Notes: generated from the letters alone by a model not told the origin. 64,000 bases of DNA from Phallus indusiatus (GCA_027605045.1 JAQFWX010000053.1:250609-314608); one strand, 5' to 3'; positions 34,275-46,974 are shown, counted from the stretch's first letter. A program made the numbers and translations.

Positions 34275-35407
34275 GGTTAAGGAAACGAGGGTGTTTTAAT
34301 AATATGCCGCTACTTTCGAAAATTACAGCTCGGCGTAATAGATTCTGTCATTGACGAAAAGGCTCATATACGTTTAAGACTTCTGTTGCCAGCCGATGGG
34401 GTATTTGACCCCGGACGGGTTTACGGATGACGCGAATACTATGTATCCAGTTCCACATCCACTCTTCCTCATCCGGATATTCTTATGATTCGCCATCAAA
34501 TTTCTATGAAATATGCTCTATTAAGAATGAGAGAAAATTTACAAGTTGAACGTACAATTTCTGCTAGCCGCGTCCCAACCTGCCTGGTCCTGAAGCTGAA
34601 GCTGAAGGTCTTATTAAAAAAGGGTTGTTGAAATTGTTCTTCGCTTGGAGTAACGCCGATTCCATCCGGAAGCTTATTTCCGGTGTCGAATCTGAGTTAG
34701 AAAGGCACCCATAGTGTGCACCGTGACCCCGCCTTGACCCACCCTTGCTCCATCTTGTGTTTTGACTTTTGTGTTCTTGTGTCTTGCATCGTCTTACCTG
34801 TGTTCAAAATCAGCTTTACTTAATATGAATTGTTCAATCCTCGCCTTTAAAACTCTACGAGAAGAATTGTTCTATTGCTCATCTCCAAACTCGCAGTCCA
34901 CACGGGCCACTACCCGATATCCCCGCCCCATATTCTGTTGAGTCGAATGCATTCGTTTCACTGATATCTCATTGAATTTACTCTACACTCTCGTATATTC
35001 CAACGTAAAGACGCTTGTGGGGTTTTACCATGAATTGCTGTGGACTAGAAAAATACCGCTTAAACAGCACAAGATTATCTTGCGGGCGAGAGGCCATTGA
35101 GTTGTGGTAAAGAAGCCATTGTTCTGAAACTGTTGTAATATAACAAGAAGGTGGGTCCTATTTAAATTGATTTAAGAGTGGATTGTCTTCATTGCACATT
35201 TAGATCTCACCGTATTACTACAATCATCTAGCGCATATTAAGAAAGCATGAGAAGAATTGAGGAAACGCGACTGCAAAATGAAACAGCAAATAGAACAAC
35301 GGTTAAGTATAATTAATAATTCAAGCATCGGTCATTACGGCGCAGGTTGTGTTTCACGAATCATACTTTGGAAAGGTCTACTAATACGAGCTTCGCAGAC
35401 GTACAAT
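34275..35407. other. Intergenic region upstream of catalase
   Basis: Catalase promoter on the left; otherwise no gene or repeat seen. Confidence 0.4.
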
Positions 35408-35815
35408 ATGTCGTGTTACGGCGGAAAAGCTTTAGAATATAAGGCCGTCCCCTTACCGAACGAAGAAGGGCCTGAGACAAAGGCATGTAGTTCATATTAC
35501 TCACTAACCTCATTAAAACTCATTTGTAGAACCTACCACCGCTCCGAAAACTCGCGGATATCGTTGGTCTAAGTGCGGAAATGGCCAAAAAATACTACGA
35601 GGCCTAAGCACTTCCCCCGGAGTCCGACCCGTCCGAGGGCGCTGGTGGACTACCACAAGGCGATTGCAAGCCACATCGACTGCAAAAGGAGCCTGGAGTA
35701 AGTCACAAAAAAAAACAGGTCTCCAAGAATTACTTTGGCTCAAATTGGTCAGATGAAATAGATAACGAGCGAATGGAGAGGGTCAAGATATTCGACTTGG
35801 GCAAACTATTGGTAT
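35408..35815 (+). other. Gene-like fragments of unknown identity
   Basis: Readable pieces: MSCYGGKALEYKAVPLPNEE, then after a possible intron (acceptor TTTGTAG at 35529) NLPPLRKLADIVGLSAEMAK, then EIDNERMERVKIFDLGKLL. The pieces cannot be joined into one convincing frame, so they may be parts of a small gene or a relic. No family recognised. Confidence 0.25.
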
Positions 35816-35967
35816 GTGCGTTCCATGTTTATATACGTTAATGTCTCTAACCATAGTAGGAGGATATGGTTACGGCGCTGTTTGATTTTTTTTTGTTAAA
35901 CAACCAGTAAATCCGTACTGGCTTTCTTTTCTTTTCTTTTTTTTTATCTCATTTTCCTTTCTCGTAT

Positions 35968-36552
35968 TCCCTGCACCGAGCAGGGTTCTGGACCGTCATA
36001 CGGAATCAAAATTCTGGTGGTGAATCTGAGTGTCTGAGTTAGAATACTTGGGATGCCGAGAATCCGTTGACATTATCAATCAACTTGAAATTGTTTATTA
36101 TCGAATGGTCAAACGATATACAAAGAAAACGGTTATCTGACTCTTTGAAAGGAATCTTTATGAATTCCGTTCGAGGAATTTTGGAATATGCAGACGTGCG
36201 TTTCAAATTGTTGAAAGCTTATCACTGGCGTGAGGCGTTATTGCGAGAAATAGGATCCTTGGACGAGCATCTCCAAGAAGGAACCATAACACGTCTTCTT
36301 GATTGAAACAAAAATTGTCATCTCAACATCCCTCAAAGACAGATTGTAGTAAAGAATTGGACCGCCACCGTCAATCTAGACAGAAAACACTTCTTAGGGC
36401 TTCCATAACCTTTCATACTCTTTCCAAAAATTGCTTTGTGTTATATGGCTTCCAATAAATTTGGTTTGTATCTGGCATTTCGTTCGATATTTCCTCACTG
36501 GTCAACACAGCATATCTCCGGTGCAGGGATTTGCCGCGTAAAGCGGCGCTAG
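35968..36552 (+). mobile_element. Short Helentron/Helitron2-like element 1
   Basis: Starts TCCCTGCACC (35968). Near the other end the inverted sequence GGTGCAGGGA (36520-36529) is followed by a small hairpin, GCCGC-GTAAA-GCGGC, then G and CTAG. Flanking bases are T on both sides. A terminal sequence whose inverted partner lies just inside a 3' hairpin, CTRR-like end and T/T insertion without target duplication are the signature of Helitron2/Helentron elements. No Rep/helicase coding is present, so it is non-autonomous. Confidence 0.6.
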
Positions 36553-36561
36553 TTACATAAT

Positions 36562-36853
36562 TCCCTGCACCAGCAGGGCTCTACCATGTCATTCAGCTGG
36601 TGTCCAAATTGACTTTGAAAAAAGAAGCGCTCGAAGTGCTGTAAGTGTCCTGACCAAGTCCTGACGCAGTCTCTATCCAATCGTCTTCCGTAATTTTTCT
36701 TATATGTTACTTACAGGCCAAGTTTCTCAGAGTTTTTCATCATGTTAATGATGCTTTTTTGTAGTTGATTCTTACATAATACACCTTCTTTGCTCAGTGC
36801 CTATTACGCTCATGGTGGCAGGTGCAGGGATCCGCCGCCCAAGGCGGCCCTAG
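36562..36853 (+). mobile_element. Short Helentron/Helitron2-like element 2
   Basis: Starts TCCCTGCACC (36562); ends GGTGCAGGGA (36821-36830), hairpin GCCGCC-CAA-GGCGGC (36834-36848), then C and CTAG, flanked by T on both sides. The hairpin stem differs from element 1 but still pairs. The first 30 bases match element 1 with a few changes. It lies only 9 bp downstream of element 1 in the same orientation. Confidence 0.6.
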
Positions 36854-37096
36854 TGACGAAGGATAGTGGCAGCGCGACTTTAGGAGTCGGCGCAGCCGTC
36901 CTGCACTTTACTGGCATTTCTCACTCTCGAACTCACCGCCGGATTTTTGATTCCGAATGACGTTCAGAACCCCTAAACTTGAAATTAACAATTTATCCGC
37001 CTCCTTTTTAGATTACCTTATCTTACGTCGATCCTATAATAAACATTCCAATTTTTTGATTTTCGCCCCAAACTAAACTTGATCATTAAGACCACC

Positions 37097-38396
37097 ATGA
37101 ACTTCACGAACATCCTGGCTGCAATTTCTCGCCAATGGAACCCTTTAGCCCGGACATCATCAATCAAAACAAACAAGCTTGAAATGCTTGACTCTGTTGC
37201 ATTCTGTGTGTGCGCACGTAGCGAATTTGGGCTTTTCTTCCATCAGTTTGGAACACAGCTCGAAGATGTCAAGTCAGTAGAAGATTTTATAACGGAAATA
37301 AATACTTTAGTTAGTATCCTGGCGGATCAATTTTGTGATGGCAACTGATTATTTTTGCCGCAGATCTTGCGCATTTGGCTTGCTTCGTATGCCCAAAGCA
37401 TAACGCCATGCATTGTAGGGGCAATCCGTGACTGCATCGATTATGCTCGGAAACGAACAAATTTCCCAGTTGATCCGCTCACTCAGTTCTATGACTTTAA
37501 ATTTGAAGAAAAGTCTTTGCCAGCGTGGATAATTCTCCATTCATTATCGGACGACCCGTCTCGGGTTGGCTCGCGACACCAGTTACTCCAATTATTTTTG
37601 GACGAGTTTCCTTTAACTACAGCCATCCGAGACGATATGTACTTAGCCTGTGGCGCGACGGGTTACAATAACTTCTTCAACCGTATTCGCACGGCGAGCT
37701 TGAGAGAGCTTCAAACCCGGTCCGCGATTCATACTACGTTAATGGGATTAGGACGTAGCCTCAGGCAGGCTTCAGATTCTGGTTTTGTGGAGACCACGAT
37801 GGTGACTTCTACCTTGTCTGGGTTTAAGCTGAAGTGGTTTGTCCCTGACATGGCACAAAGATTGCGATCTGGCCTTGCCACTGGTACAGAATTTGTAGTA
37901 AAAGGTATCTGAATTTTCCTAGTATTACACGTGAGCAATTCATAAGTCTTAGTAACATTTTGCAGGTCGGGTCTGGGGTTTGTACATCCAAAGTTGTGAC
38001 GGCGACATCGAACGATGGAAGGTTATCCTATGTGTCGTGAAACCTACTTATATTGACCTGAAAGAAACCAATATTTCCATACTTTTGAATATTTCGCGTT
38101 TCGAGAAGATACACGCATTCGAATATGGGTCAAGATTGGTTTCCCTATACACGAGCTTTGTAGAGACATTAGATCTCCCTGTCCAGGGAGAAATGCCGAA
38201 AACCGAGCATGCTCTAGGGTTCCGCATTAATATGATAAACGATGCCCGGTTTGTCATCATTATTTGGATTTAATGAAGCAATCTATTGATTGACTACTAT
38301 TATAGTCGGTTGATCAGCAGAGATGGAGGCTGTCATTTGACGCTTACCCTGACAAACGGGCCGCTCTCGGGCTGGAAAGGTGCAATAAAAATATGA
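37097..38396 (+). CDS. Hypothetical protein
   Basis: Four exons (37097-37309, 37364-37904, 37966-38248, 38306-38396), 375 residues, starting MNFTNILAAISRQWNPLAR. Intron 1 uses GTTAGT (54 nt) and restores frame into ILRIWLASYAQS. The second exon reads FEEKSLPAWIILHSLSDDPS and LDEFPLTTAIRDDM; the third begins GRVWGLYIQSCDGDIERWK. No membrane segment, signal or known motif is seen. The 3' end is uncertain: a donor at 38379 could instead splice to an acceptor near 38534, adding a segment with FVSDIQAFNNRSNTDIVPIY and ending at about 38739. I do not recognise the family. Confidence 0.6.
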
Positions 38397-39734
38397 ACCT
38401 GCTAAACTTGATGCAATCCAGTTTCGTGTCCATATTCTAATTTTAATTTGATTTTCTCCATATTATCTCTCTCATGTATATATTGTGCCATGAGTACTTG
38501 CTAAACAGCTTCTCAGGCACTCGATTTAAGAAAGAAAGTTGTTATTCGTCTCCGACATTCAAGCGTTCAATAATAGGTCCAATACTGACATTGTACCGAT
38601 ATATGGGGAATGTGAGATCACGATGTCGAACGCGGTTATGTATAAGCACTTCATGCCTAAGACTAAATCATGCCTTTCACTCTATACCAATCAAATGCTT
38701 CTACATTTGTGGACTCTGATCGTCCATATATGCTTTTGAATAGACGAAGAGAATTTATTATTAATAAGAAAAACCGCCAAGCTCGAGCTAGACTTAAGCT
38801 TCCTCTAAACGTAAATAATGAGAGGTCGGTCGCCGTGGTGACATCGTTCTCGAGCGTCGGGAAAAGGGGCTTGGTGCGAACTCGTCGCTCGACCTCAAAG
38901 GGGGGCCTCTATCGACTTCCACACTTATTTTTTGAAAATTCCCCATTTATTAGGTATTAATGAGAAGATATATATAGGACATAGTTTGGTTTGGCAATGT
39001 TTCAAAGTCTGATAGTGAAAGTCAAGGGAATTAGGTGCGTAATGTTCCCGTTGGCTGGAATATTCTTTTTGATTTTATCTAGAATTTAACCTCAGTTTTT
39101 GTTTAATATTTGATAAAAAAATGTTATCAGCCCTCGCATCTCAATATACCAAGTTTTTAGAATACTTTTCGGGTTCGTTTTTAGTTTAGTCACGATGAAC
39201 TAGTCCTAAAACAAACTAGTTACTGTAGAGAATGGCACAAATCGCTGCAATAATTCAAAATTTCAACAGAGACCTTTTTTTTCTTCTGAAGGTAACCCAT
39301 CATATAAATTGACTAATTTCTTTGACTTTCGGGAATTTTTGGCAGTGGATACACTAAGCACACATTCAGATTATTCTTCGTACTCTGCCGTGTAGCGCGC
39401 ACGTTTGGAGTTTCGCCTTGAACTCTACAGTATTCACTACATAATATAGATATCGTCTTTATTAGTATAGTAGTGTAAGTCCTATCGCTAGAATCGCCGA
39501 TGTGCCTCTATTATCTCTCCTACTCGGATCTGTTGCTCAAGCACTCAACGTTCAACATTCATTTCCGACAAACCTTGAACCAATTACGTCCCTCACCGTC
39601 GCTGGTGAGACTGTGCTATCGGGGTGGCGCCCTGGGAAAATTGTTCGCCGTCCTATCCGACTCGCCGATGTCGCGGCTGCAACTCCCACCTGGCTGATTG
39701 CACTTTCCATATCATATCATCCTCGCTCCTTTCA
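38397..39734. other. Mostly empty region
   Basis: The left end may hold an alternative last exon of the preceding gene (38535-38739). The rest is AT-rich with no supported feature. Confidence 0.35.
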
Positions 39735-40869
39735 ATGGATTTGGGACTGAAGGATGCGCATGTTTTGGTAACAGGTTTAGTAATTCAAGTTGATGCAATC
39801 CATGTCCCGTTTGATTAATGATATTCGATGTTGTAGGCGGTAGTGGAGGCATAGGTCTCGCTATCATCGAGCTCTTTCTAGGTAATCTTCCTAACAAAAC
39901 AAAATCATTGAAATTGCACACGCTAATGATCATATCGTTCGTTTGATATCCCCGTCAACCCAAGAACAGGGTGCTAAAGTTCTCGGACAATACAGAAACA
40001 ACAAAGCAGCATTCCACCAGCTTATCACAAAGTACCCAAACACGTTTTCGTCAGTCCAAGCGGATGTCACATCAGAAGACGACGTTCAAAAGATCTACGA
40101 TACTATTCCAAATGATTATTCTCCGATTCAGATTCTTGTTTTAGGACATGGGCTGTGGCCTGTTGCTGATGTCCCGATGGCGGATATGACTCTTGAACAG
40201 TGGACTGGCACGTTAAACGCCAATTTCACATCGAACTTTCTGTTAGCGAGAGGGTATTTGAAGGGCTTAAGAGGAGCATCGGAGAGCCAGAAGAATGTCG
40301 CTGCTATTGTGTCTATTGGAAGTACGGCTGGTAAATATGGAGAGGCTAATCATACAGACTATGCGTCTGCCAAAAGCGGTGAGAGTCAAAAAAAAAAACG
40401 CTTAAAGGCTGTGCTAATAGAGTGTCGACCGATATAAAAAGCGATGATGTACGGATTCACTTTATCTCTTAAAAATGAGATTGTGAAAATTGCACCGAGG
40501 GGTCGTGTTAATTGTATTGCTCCTGGATGGGTGAAAACGGCGATGGCTGCAGAGGCGATGAAAGATCGTCAAGTCATGTATCGATCTCTAGCCACGTAAG
40601 TCGAGTATCCACATTTTTGCGTATGGGCCTAACTTTCTATTCATTCCGTTCTCATTCCCATTATAATCTTCCGCATCGCATCTTCTTACGCATGTGTATG
40701 TAGGACACCCCTGAAGAAGATCGCCGACGCTCGGGACGTCGCCACTCAGGTCGTGGTTCTTGCATCGCCTACGTTGTCCGGACATGTCACTGGACAGACT
40801 CTGATGGTAGAAGGTGGGATGGAAGGAAGATTATTGAATAACCCCGAAGATGTAGAATTGCCTCCGTGA
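39735..40869 (+). CDS. Short-chain dehydrogenase/reductase
   Basis: Five exons (39735-39774, 39837-39881, 39965-40378, 40442-40595, 40704-40869), 272 residues. Nucleotide-binding VLVTG/GSGGIGLAII spans the first intron (TGxxxGIG motif); QILVLGHGLWPVADVP follows; NANFTSNFLLARGYLKG gives the structural Asn. The catalytic set is Ser in IVSIGSTAGKYG and YASAK (Y-x-x-x-K). RVNCIAPGWVKTAM and the C-terminal SGHVTGQTLMVEGGM fit classical SDRs. It oxidises or reduces a hydroxyl/carbonyl with NAD(P); the substrate is unknown. Exon 3 uses the acceptor CCAAG at 39964, since the AG four bases later would lead to a stop. Confidence 0.88.
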
Positions 40870-40951
40870 CGTTCAACCCCACCAAATGTACTTATATCGT
40901 ACGTATACGCACCGAACACTTAGTTCGTCAGTCCGGGGAAAACCTAGGCAG

Positions 40952-41191
40952 TCAACGGTGCCTCACCTGCTCCAGTTTGTTTTTGAGATTCAGCACCCGA
41001 TTCTCTAGCGCATTAATTCGCTGCTGTAAATTGTCGAGTCTATGAGCTTGCTGCCTAAACAACGCTTCAAACTCCTCTCGTGCGATAGATATTAACATTG
41101 CTAGGCAGAAGATTATTAAGATATCAGTGATAAAAAGTATTGTCTTACATTCATTTGTTTGCATACTTTGTGTTCTCGAGGATGAAGACAT
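40952..41191 (-). CDS. Small coiled-coil protein
   Basis: Exons 41191-41149 and 41100-40952, with a 48-nt GTAAGA..TAG intron; about 63 residues (MSSSSRTQSMQTNE, then SMLISIAREEFEALF). The second half is one continuous coiled coil (RLDNLQQRINALENRVLNLK). It is convergent with the SDR gene (83 nt between stops) and divergent from SKI2 (268 nt between starts). The C-terminus could be longer, because CAGGTGAGG near the end is a good donor. Family unknown. Confidence 0.6.
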   Translation of the reverse strand: MSSSSRTQSMQTNECKTILFITDILIIFCLAMLISIAREEFEALFRQQAHRLDNLQQRINALENRVLNLKNKLEQVRHR

Positions 41192-41459
41192 GAATAAAGT
41201 GGCGTAAATTTGTTGTCAAAGAGCGTTTGGAGCGAAGATAAAAGAGGAAACTGTATTAGAATAGGAAAATAAAGAGATTTATATACAAGAAAACTATTAT
41301 TCCGCTGAGCTCAAAAAAACCTCCTTTAAAGGAAAAAATAACTCAGCGGCGACATTCGAGTTGCGTAACTATGATTGTTATGTAAGCGCTAACGCTTAAC
41401 GGGCGTCTGTTCGGTTCCAGATGTACTTACGTAACATCTCTTTCGCAGCCTTGGTCTAA

Positions 41460-44400
41460 ATGGACTCAGAAGTTGACCTCGAAAATGACGATCTTAATCT
41501 ACAAAAGCTCATTCATTCGCCCTTGGGTGAAAATTCCAGGTCTCTTTTGGACTCCATTGGGCTGTTAGAATTGCCCACCAAAGACCAAATACATAAAAAC
41601 CTTCAAGAAGAGTTTCTAACGCCCTCAGATAGAATTCCTGCGCATTGGCTAGGAACTTATCAAATGTAAGCTGTAAACTGAAGACATATTTGTTTCGCAT
41701 GGTTAATCTCATGACAGACAGTGGGAAAGCAAGCTTTTTGTACCGTCTTTGCTACCATTAGCTCCCTCTCCTTCACCTACCAAACTCGATCTAATTCGAA
41801 CTGGGTTAGATGGGAAAGTAACAGGATATGTTGAAGTGCGTCGGTTTCCGTACTTACCCTTCTCAGACAATAATCCGCTTATATAGGTTAACAATCCAGC
41901 CCCAACATCTAGCATCACATCCACATCTCTTGACCGTCCTTCAGGTCCCGCACGAACATTTGTACGCGGTAAAACGGGAAATTCACCCTTCTTACCTGGC
42001 GGATTAGAAGATGTAGTCAAATTGGGCGATGCAATTGTTCTCGATCGCACTCAATCAGATGCTCAGCTCTTGAGTGTGCCTCCTGGTTTACCGCGCGGAT
42101 TGAATTTGCCTGGTGAGGAGAGCGAACGTGTTGTCCTTGGCAGCGATCTGGAACCGTTTGGCTTCAAAGTGGATGTCGACACTAAGGTATTAATAGATTT
42201 TCTCGAAAGACGTGGACACGTTAAACTGCAGTCTTTTAGGTATCGGATTCCTTCCACGCCTTTCCTTCAGCCACCTACAGGTCACATGGTATTCCCCAAA
42301 TATCAAGCGAAATCGATGACCTACTTCCTTTAGATGTTCGTCAAGTATCCATTTTAAATCTCTAATTGCACTGACGTCCTTTTTCTTTGTAGAGAAGTTA
42401 CCTTCTTCCGGAAGTTTCGCCAACATCGCAAATGAAAACCCAACCACATATTCCAAAAAGAGATTGGGCTCATGTAGAATCAATCACAAAACCTAATCCT
42501 GAATATGAGTTTTTGAAAAAAAGCGGGGGGTTAGCTAAAGAGGTTCGCATTCCCTAATAACTGTCCCAGATATAGGCTTATGTTGGATGAAAGTATCCTT
42601 TTGAGCTAGATGTTTTTCAAAAAGCAGCTGTTGTCCATCTTGAACGGAACGAGTCGGTGTTTGTTGCTGCTCATACGTCTGCTGGAAAGACAGTTGTAGC
42701 GGAATATGCGATTGCCTTGGCTATGAGACATGTTACTAGGTGAGTTACACACATTCCTACCCTACCACAACCGCTGATCTTAGGCGCAGAACGATTTATA
42801 CCTCTCCCATTAAAGCCCTCTCGAATCAAAAATTCCGCGACTTCAAAATTACATTCGGGTCAAATAACGTTGGAATCTTGACCGGAGATGTCCAGGTTGG
42901 TTTTCTTTTGGCTGCTGGAGTAGTTATTGGTGTTGTTGTTTACTTTTGATCCTTAGATAAATCCAGAAGCACCTTGTCTTATTATGACCACTGAAATTCT
43001 TCGGAGTATGCTTTATAAAGGTGCTGACTTAATACGTGATGTCGAGTGGGTTGTCTTTGATGAAGTGCATTATGTTAGCGATGCTGAGGTAGGTTTGTGC
43101 TCCATTCTTCGGGGTTTTTCTTAATGATGTTTCGCGATAGCGCGGGGTGGTATGGGAAGAAGTCATCATCATGCTCCCTGAGCACGTGAATGTCATCCTT
43201 TTATCGGCAACTATACCCAATGCGAAGGAGTTCGCGGACTGGGTTGGGTGAGAATCTATTATTTTCAATCTTTTAATTAAGATTAAAACATTTATTTCTC
43301 GAAAGTCGCACGAAGCAAAAGGATATTTACGTTATCTCAACACCCAAACGTCCTGTTCCACTTGAGCATTATCTGTATGCAGGCAGAGATATATTCAAAA
43401 TCGTCGACTCTAAAAGAGAGTTCTTGACTGCAGGGCACGTGTCATTCACATTGAGCTGTGTGCTATAAATTTAACACGATATTCAGGTATAAAGAAGCGG
43501 GTGAAGCTCTACGACGGAAACAGGACAAAGAACGGGAAGCAGACGGACTTCCTCCGGCGGTGCGTGTAGGCGCGAGAGGTACGCGCGGGGCCCTCGCTCA
43601 GCGAGGTCAACGAGGTAGAGGTCATCAAACCCGAGGTGGTGGCGGCGGTGGAACAACGCGCACTACGCACTACCAGTTAGACAAAAGTCTCTTCGTGCAT
43701 CTCGTGGGCTTTCTTAGGAAGAAAGATCTTCTGCCGACTGTGGTGTTTACGTTCTCGAAAAAACGATGTGAAGAACAGGCGTCGACGCTTAACAACGTTG
43801 ATCTTTGTTCAGCCGTTGAGAAAAGCGAAATCCATGTTGCTCTGGAGAGAGCTCTGTTGAGATTGTCCTGTGCGTTGTGTTTTTTTATGATATCTCATAG
43901 AATTAGTTGTGTTCATTTGTTCATTTTTTTATTTTAATAGCGTCGGATAAGAAGCTGCCGCAGATTTCGAGGATGAAAGAGTTGTTGTCCCGCGGTATTG
44001 GAGTACATCACGGAGGGTTGCTACCTATTATCAAAGAAGTTAGTGATCCATTGTATCTATCTAAGCAAACTTGACCCTCATTATTATAACAGGTCGTTGA
44101 GATCCTATTTTCACGAGGTCTTGTACGGATTCTTTTTGCCACAGAAACCTTCGCAATGGTTTGTCTTCAGTTAATTATTCCGCTGCGCAATCATTGAGCT
44201 GCTTCAGGGTGTAAATATGCCTGCAAGATGTGTCGTTTTCTCTGGTATTCGGAAACACGATGGTAAAAGCTATCGAGATATTTTGCCTGGCGAGTACACC
44301 CAAATGTCTGGGCGTGCGGGTCGGCGTGGGTTGGATACTATCGGTGTTGTTATCCTTCTCGCTGGAGATGAATTGCCTGATGTACGATTATGACATTTTT

Positions 44401-46454
44401 TCTCCCCCATAATTCGTCTTCTGATTTGATTCTTATCTATTATAAAGGTTGCTACGCTTCACAAAATGATGCTCGGTACACCAGCGCGGCTCCAATCTCA
44501 ATTCAGATTAACGTACAATATGATACTGAACTTGCTCCGTGTCGAAGCCCTTCGAGTTGAGGAGATGATCAAACGGAGTTTCTCGGAAAACGCGTCTCAA
44601 AGACTATTACCTGATCAACAGAAAAAGGTTACCGAGGTAAGAAATGACTCTGGAGCTTCGTTTCAATTACCGTGTACAATTATGGTTACGATTTATCTCC
44701 AGAGCGAAAGAATCTTAGGGTCATTACCTAAACTCACCTGTACCATCTGCCAGCCTTCTATTGAACAGTACTATGACAAGTCTGCAGAAATTGTCCAGCT
44801 TAATCGACGTATCATGGAGCTCGCGTCAAATCATCCTCAAGGAACCCGACTGTTGGAACCTGGAAGAGTCGTTGTCCTAAGAGATGGTGTATGTTTTCTT
44901 TCCGACAACATATCGCGTAGAGCTGATGTTTTATTATGGTTGAATATAGCATTTTCCATCCAATATCGGCGTGCTTCTGAAAGCCGCTCCCTTTCAAACT
45001 ACCGCGACGGGCGTCATGGACCATACCAAAATCTATTTTATACTAGCCCTTGTCAGCCCAGAGACAAAGGCCCGCAAAAAAGGTCTATCACCATAAACAT
45101 TCCCTTATTCTCTTAGCTAATATATTCACACGTGTTTAGAAAAAGATTTGAACGCCGTTCCACCCCAGTGGCCACCAACACCAGCTTCTTTACTTGTCGA
45201 AGATGGTGTTTACGAAGTCCTAAAAGTGTCTTTTGCAAGTATTGCAATGATAACTAATCGGAGTACCAAGGTTTTTTGTTATACTATTTCACTAGTTCCA
45301 TTTAGAGTTTAACGCCTTATTATGCAGGTTGATGTTAATAGCATTCTCGAACGACATAAGATATCCTCAATGAATGATGTAATTGCGCGTCTTAACGAAG
45401 TCGTTCACGAATGGGTAGCTGAAAATTCAAATTGCGTACCGGAGGTGGACTGGAATCGAATACGACAACTTGACTTTCAGGAAACAATTAACAAACGGGA
45501 CGCTCTTGCCGGTGGATTGCCTTCTATGGCTTGCTTGGCATGTCCGAATTTCGATGAAGACGTAAGTACATTTCGTGAAAGCGTGTGTCCTATAGTCCGT
45601 GATTGAGTTTTCCGGATAGTATCGAATATTACACGGAGAGAAAGTATTGCGGGCGAATATCGCAATGTTGAGGCTTGCGATTTCGGATCAGAATCTAGAA
45701 TTGCTTCCCGACTATGAGCAACGTGTTCAGGTACTGAAAGAGCTGAAATTCATTGACGATAATTCTACCGTTCTATTGAAAGGACGAGTAGCTTGCGAGG
45801 TATGTGTTAATAACATGCAGTGTTCTTCTCAGTTTAAATTAAGAACACATGTATAGATCAATTCTGCACATGAACTAGTTTTAACGGAACTCATTTTGGA
45901 AAATACCCTAGCTGCTTTTGAACCAGAAGAAGCAGTCGCTCTTCTTTCTTGTTTCGTATTCCAAGAAAAGACAGATGCTGAGCCTGTCATTCCACCAAAA
46001 ATACAAGCCGGCCAAGAAATTATAATGAAAATAGTTGAACGGATTGATGCCGTTCAGTTGAGAAATAATGTTGGAGAGGATCTCAATGCTCGTGTCAAGT
46101 TTGGCTTGGTTGAGGTGGTGTATGAATGGGCTAAAGGAATGGTAGGCATTTTCTTATTTTTTTTTTTGCTGGATTATCAGAGAATGATAATCCCGTGTAG
46201 CCTTTCGAGCAGATTACAGCTTTAACGGATGTAGCAGAAGGTACCATCGTCCGTGTCATCACACGGTTAGACGAGACATGTCGCGAAATTCGGGATGCTG
46301 CACGAGTCATCGGTGATACGGATTTATTCAAAAAGATGGAAGAGGCACAAATCAAGATTAAAAGAGACAGTAAGCGCATTTCCCCTCTGTCATGCGTTGA
46401 GAGTGTGTTGCTTATTACTTTGTAGTTGTATTTGCTGCAAGTTTGTATTTTTGA
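41460..46454 (+). CDS. SKI2: SKI2 DExH-box RNA helicase (Ski complex, exosome cofactor)
   Basis: Many short exons from ATG 41460 ([20 protein letters not shown]) to TGA 46454. Helicase motifs in order: I, AHTSAGKT; Ib region [65 protein letters not shown]. The protein ends [12 protein letters not shown], as in known Ski2. Ski2 unwinds mRNA and feeds it to the cytosolic exosome with Ski3 and Ski8, for mRNA turnover, non-stop decay and antiviral silencing of double-stranded RNA. Between the RecA domains an Arg/Gly-rich stretch ([14 protein letters not shown], then GGGGGG) resembles an RGG RNA-binding insert. First joins: 41460-41665, 41718-41835, 41887 on; whether the segment starting at 42187 ([10 protein letters not shown]) is exon or intron is unclear. 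A copy of the 5' end lies inverted at 59757-61330. Confidence 0.93.
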
Positions 46455-46473
46455 AGTTGTAACAAGTTATGAG

Positions 46474-46879
46474 ATGCAACATGATAATAACGACAATAAA
46501 TGCAAATGTGGATCGAAGGCGGTTCATTCGCTTGAAAAGCTGATTTCTTTATATGTCAATAATGGGGAATTGGGTCACCGTATGCTAAGGACACGTGCAC
46601 CGAAGTAGCAATCAGAAATCTGACAGCTTAATATGAGTTGATAACACTATCTAATCCATCTAATGCTATTGGTCACCATTTGAAGAAGACCTTTATTCTT
46701 AGATGTTCGAATTAATCTTGTAACTTTCAGACTGTCCGGACATTAGCGGAGCAGTTGATTGTCAAATGTGCAGTCAACTTGATGATATGGGGGCAAGGAC
46801 ACAATGGGAAGTATATCAAAATGCAATACATCATCAATTGAACAGAATGGGATATTCGAACGCTATCAAAATAGGGTGA
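46474..46879 (+). CDS. Possible small Cys-containing protein
   Basis: Tentative two-exon gene, 46474-46579 and 46731-46879, 84 residues: MQHDNNDNKCKCGSK, then LEKLISLYVNNGELGH, then after a 151-nt intron HCPDISGAVDCQMCSQL and WEVYQNAIHHQLNRMG. The KCKC and CPDISGAVDCQMC clusters look like metal-binding pairs, and the last part reads like a helix. The intron is longer than others here, and the gene starts only 20 nt after the SKI2 stop, so it may be a chance reading or 3' UTR. Confidence 0.3.
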
Positions 46880-46974
46880 CGCCGCTTCAAGCTTCATCTG
46901 TGAGTCCGTCAATTTCAAGAGTCAAAACAAAACAAAGCCAAGTGCATTCAATCTTTTTTTTTTGAATCATTTTT

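Noticed and set aside
39500..39734. Overlapping open frames just upstream of the SDR gene
   Set aside because: Three frames are open at once without start context or conserved content; probably chance in a GC-richer leader.
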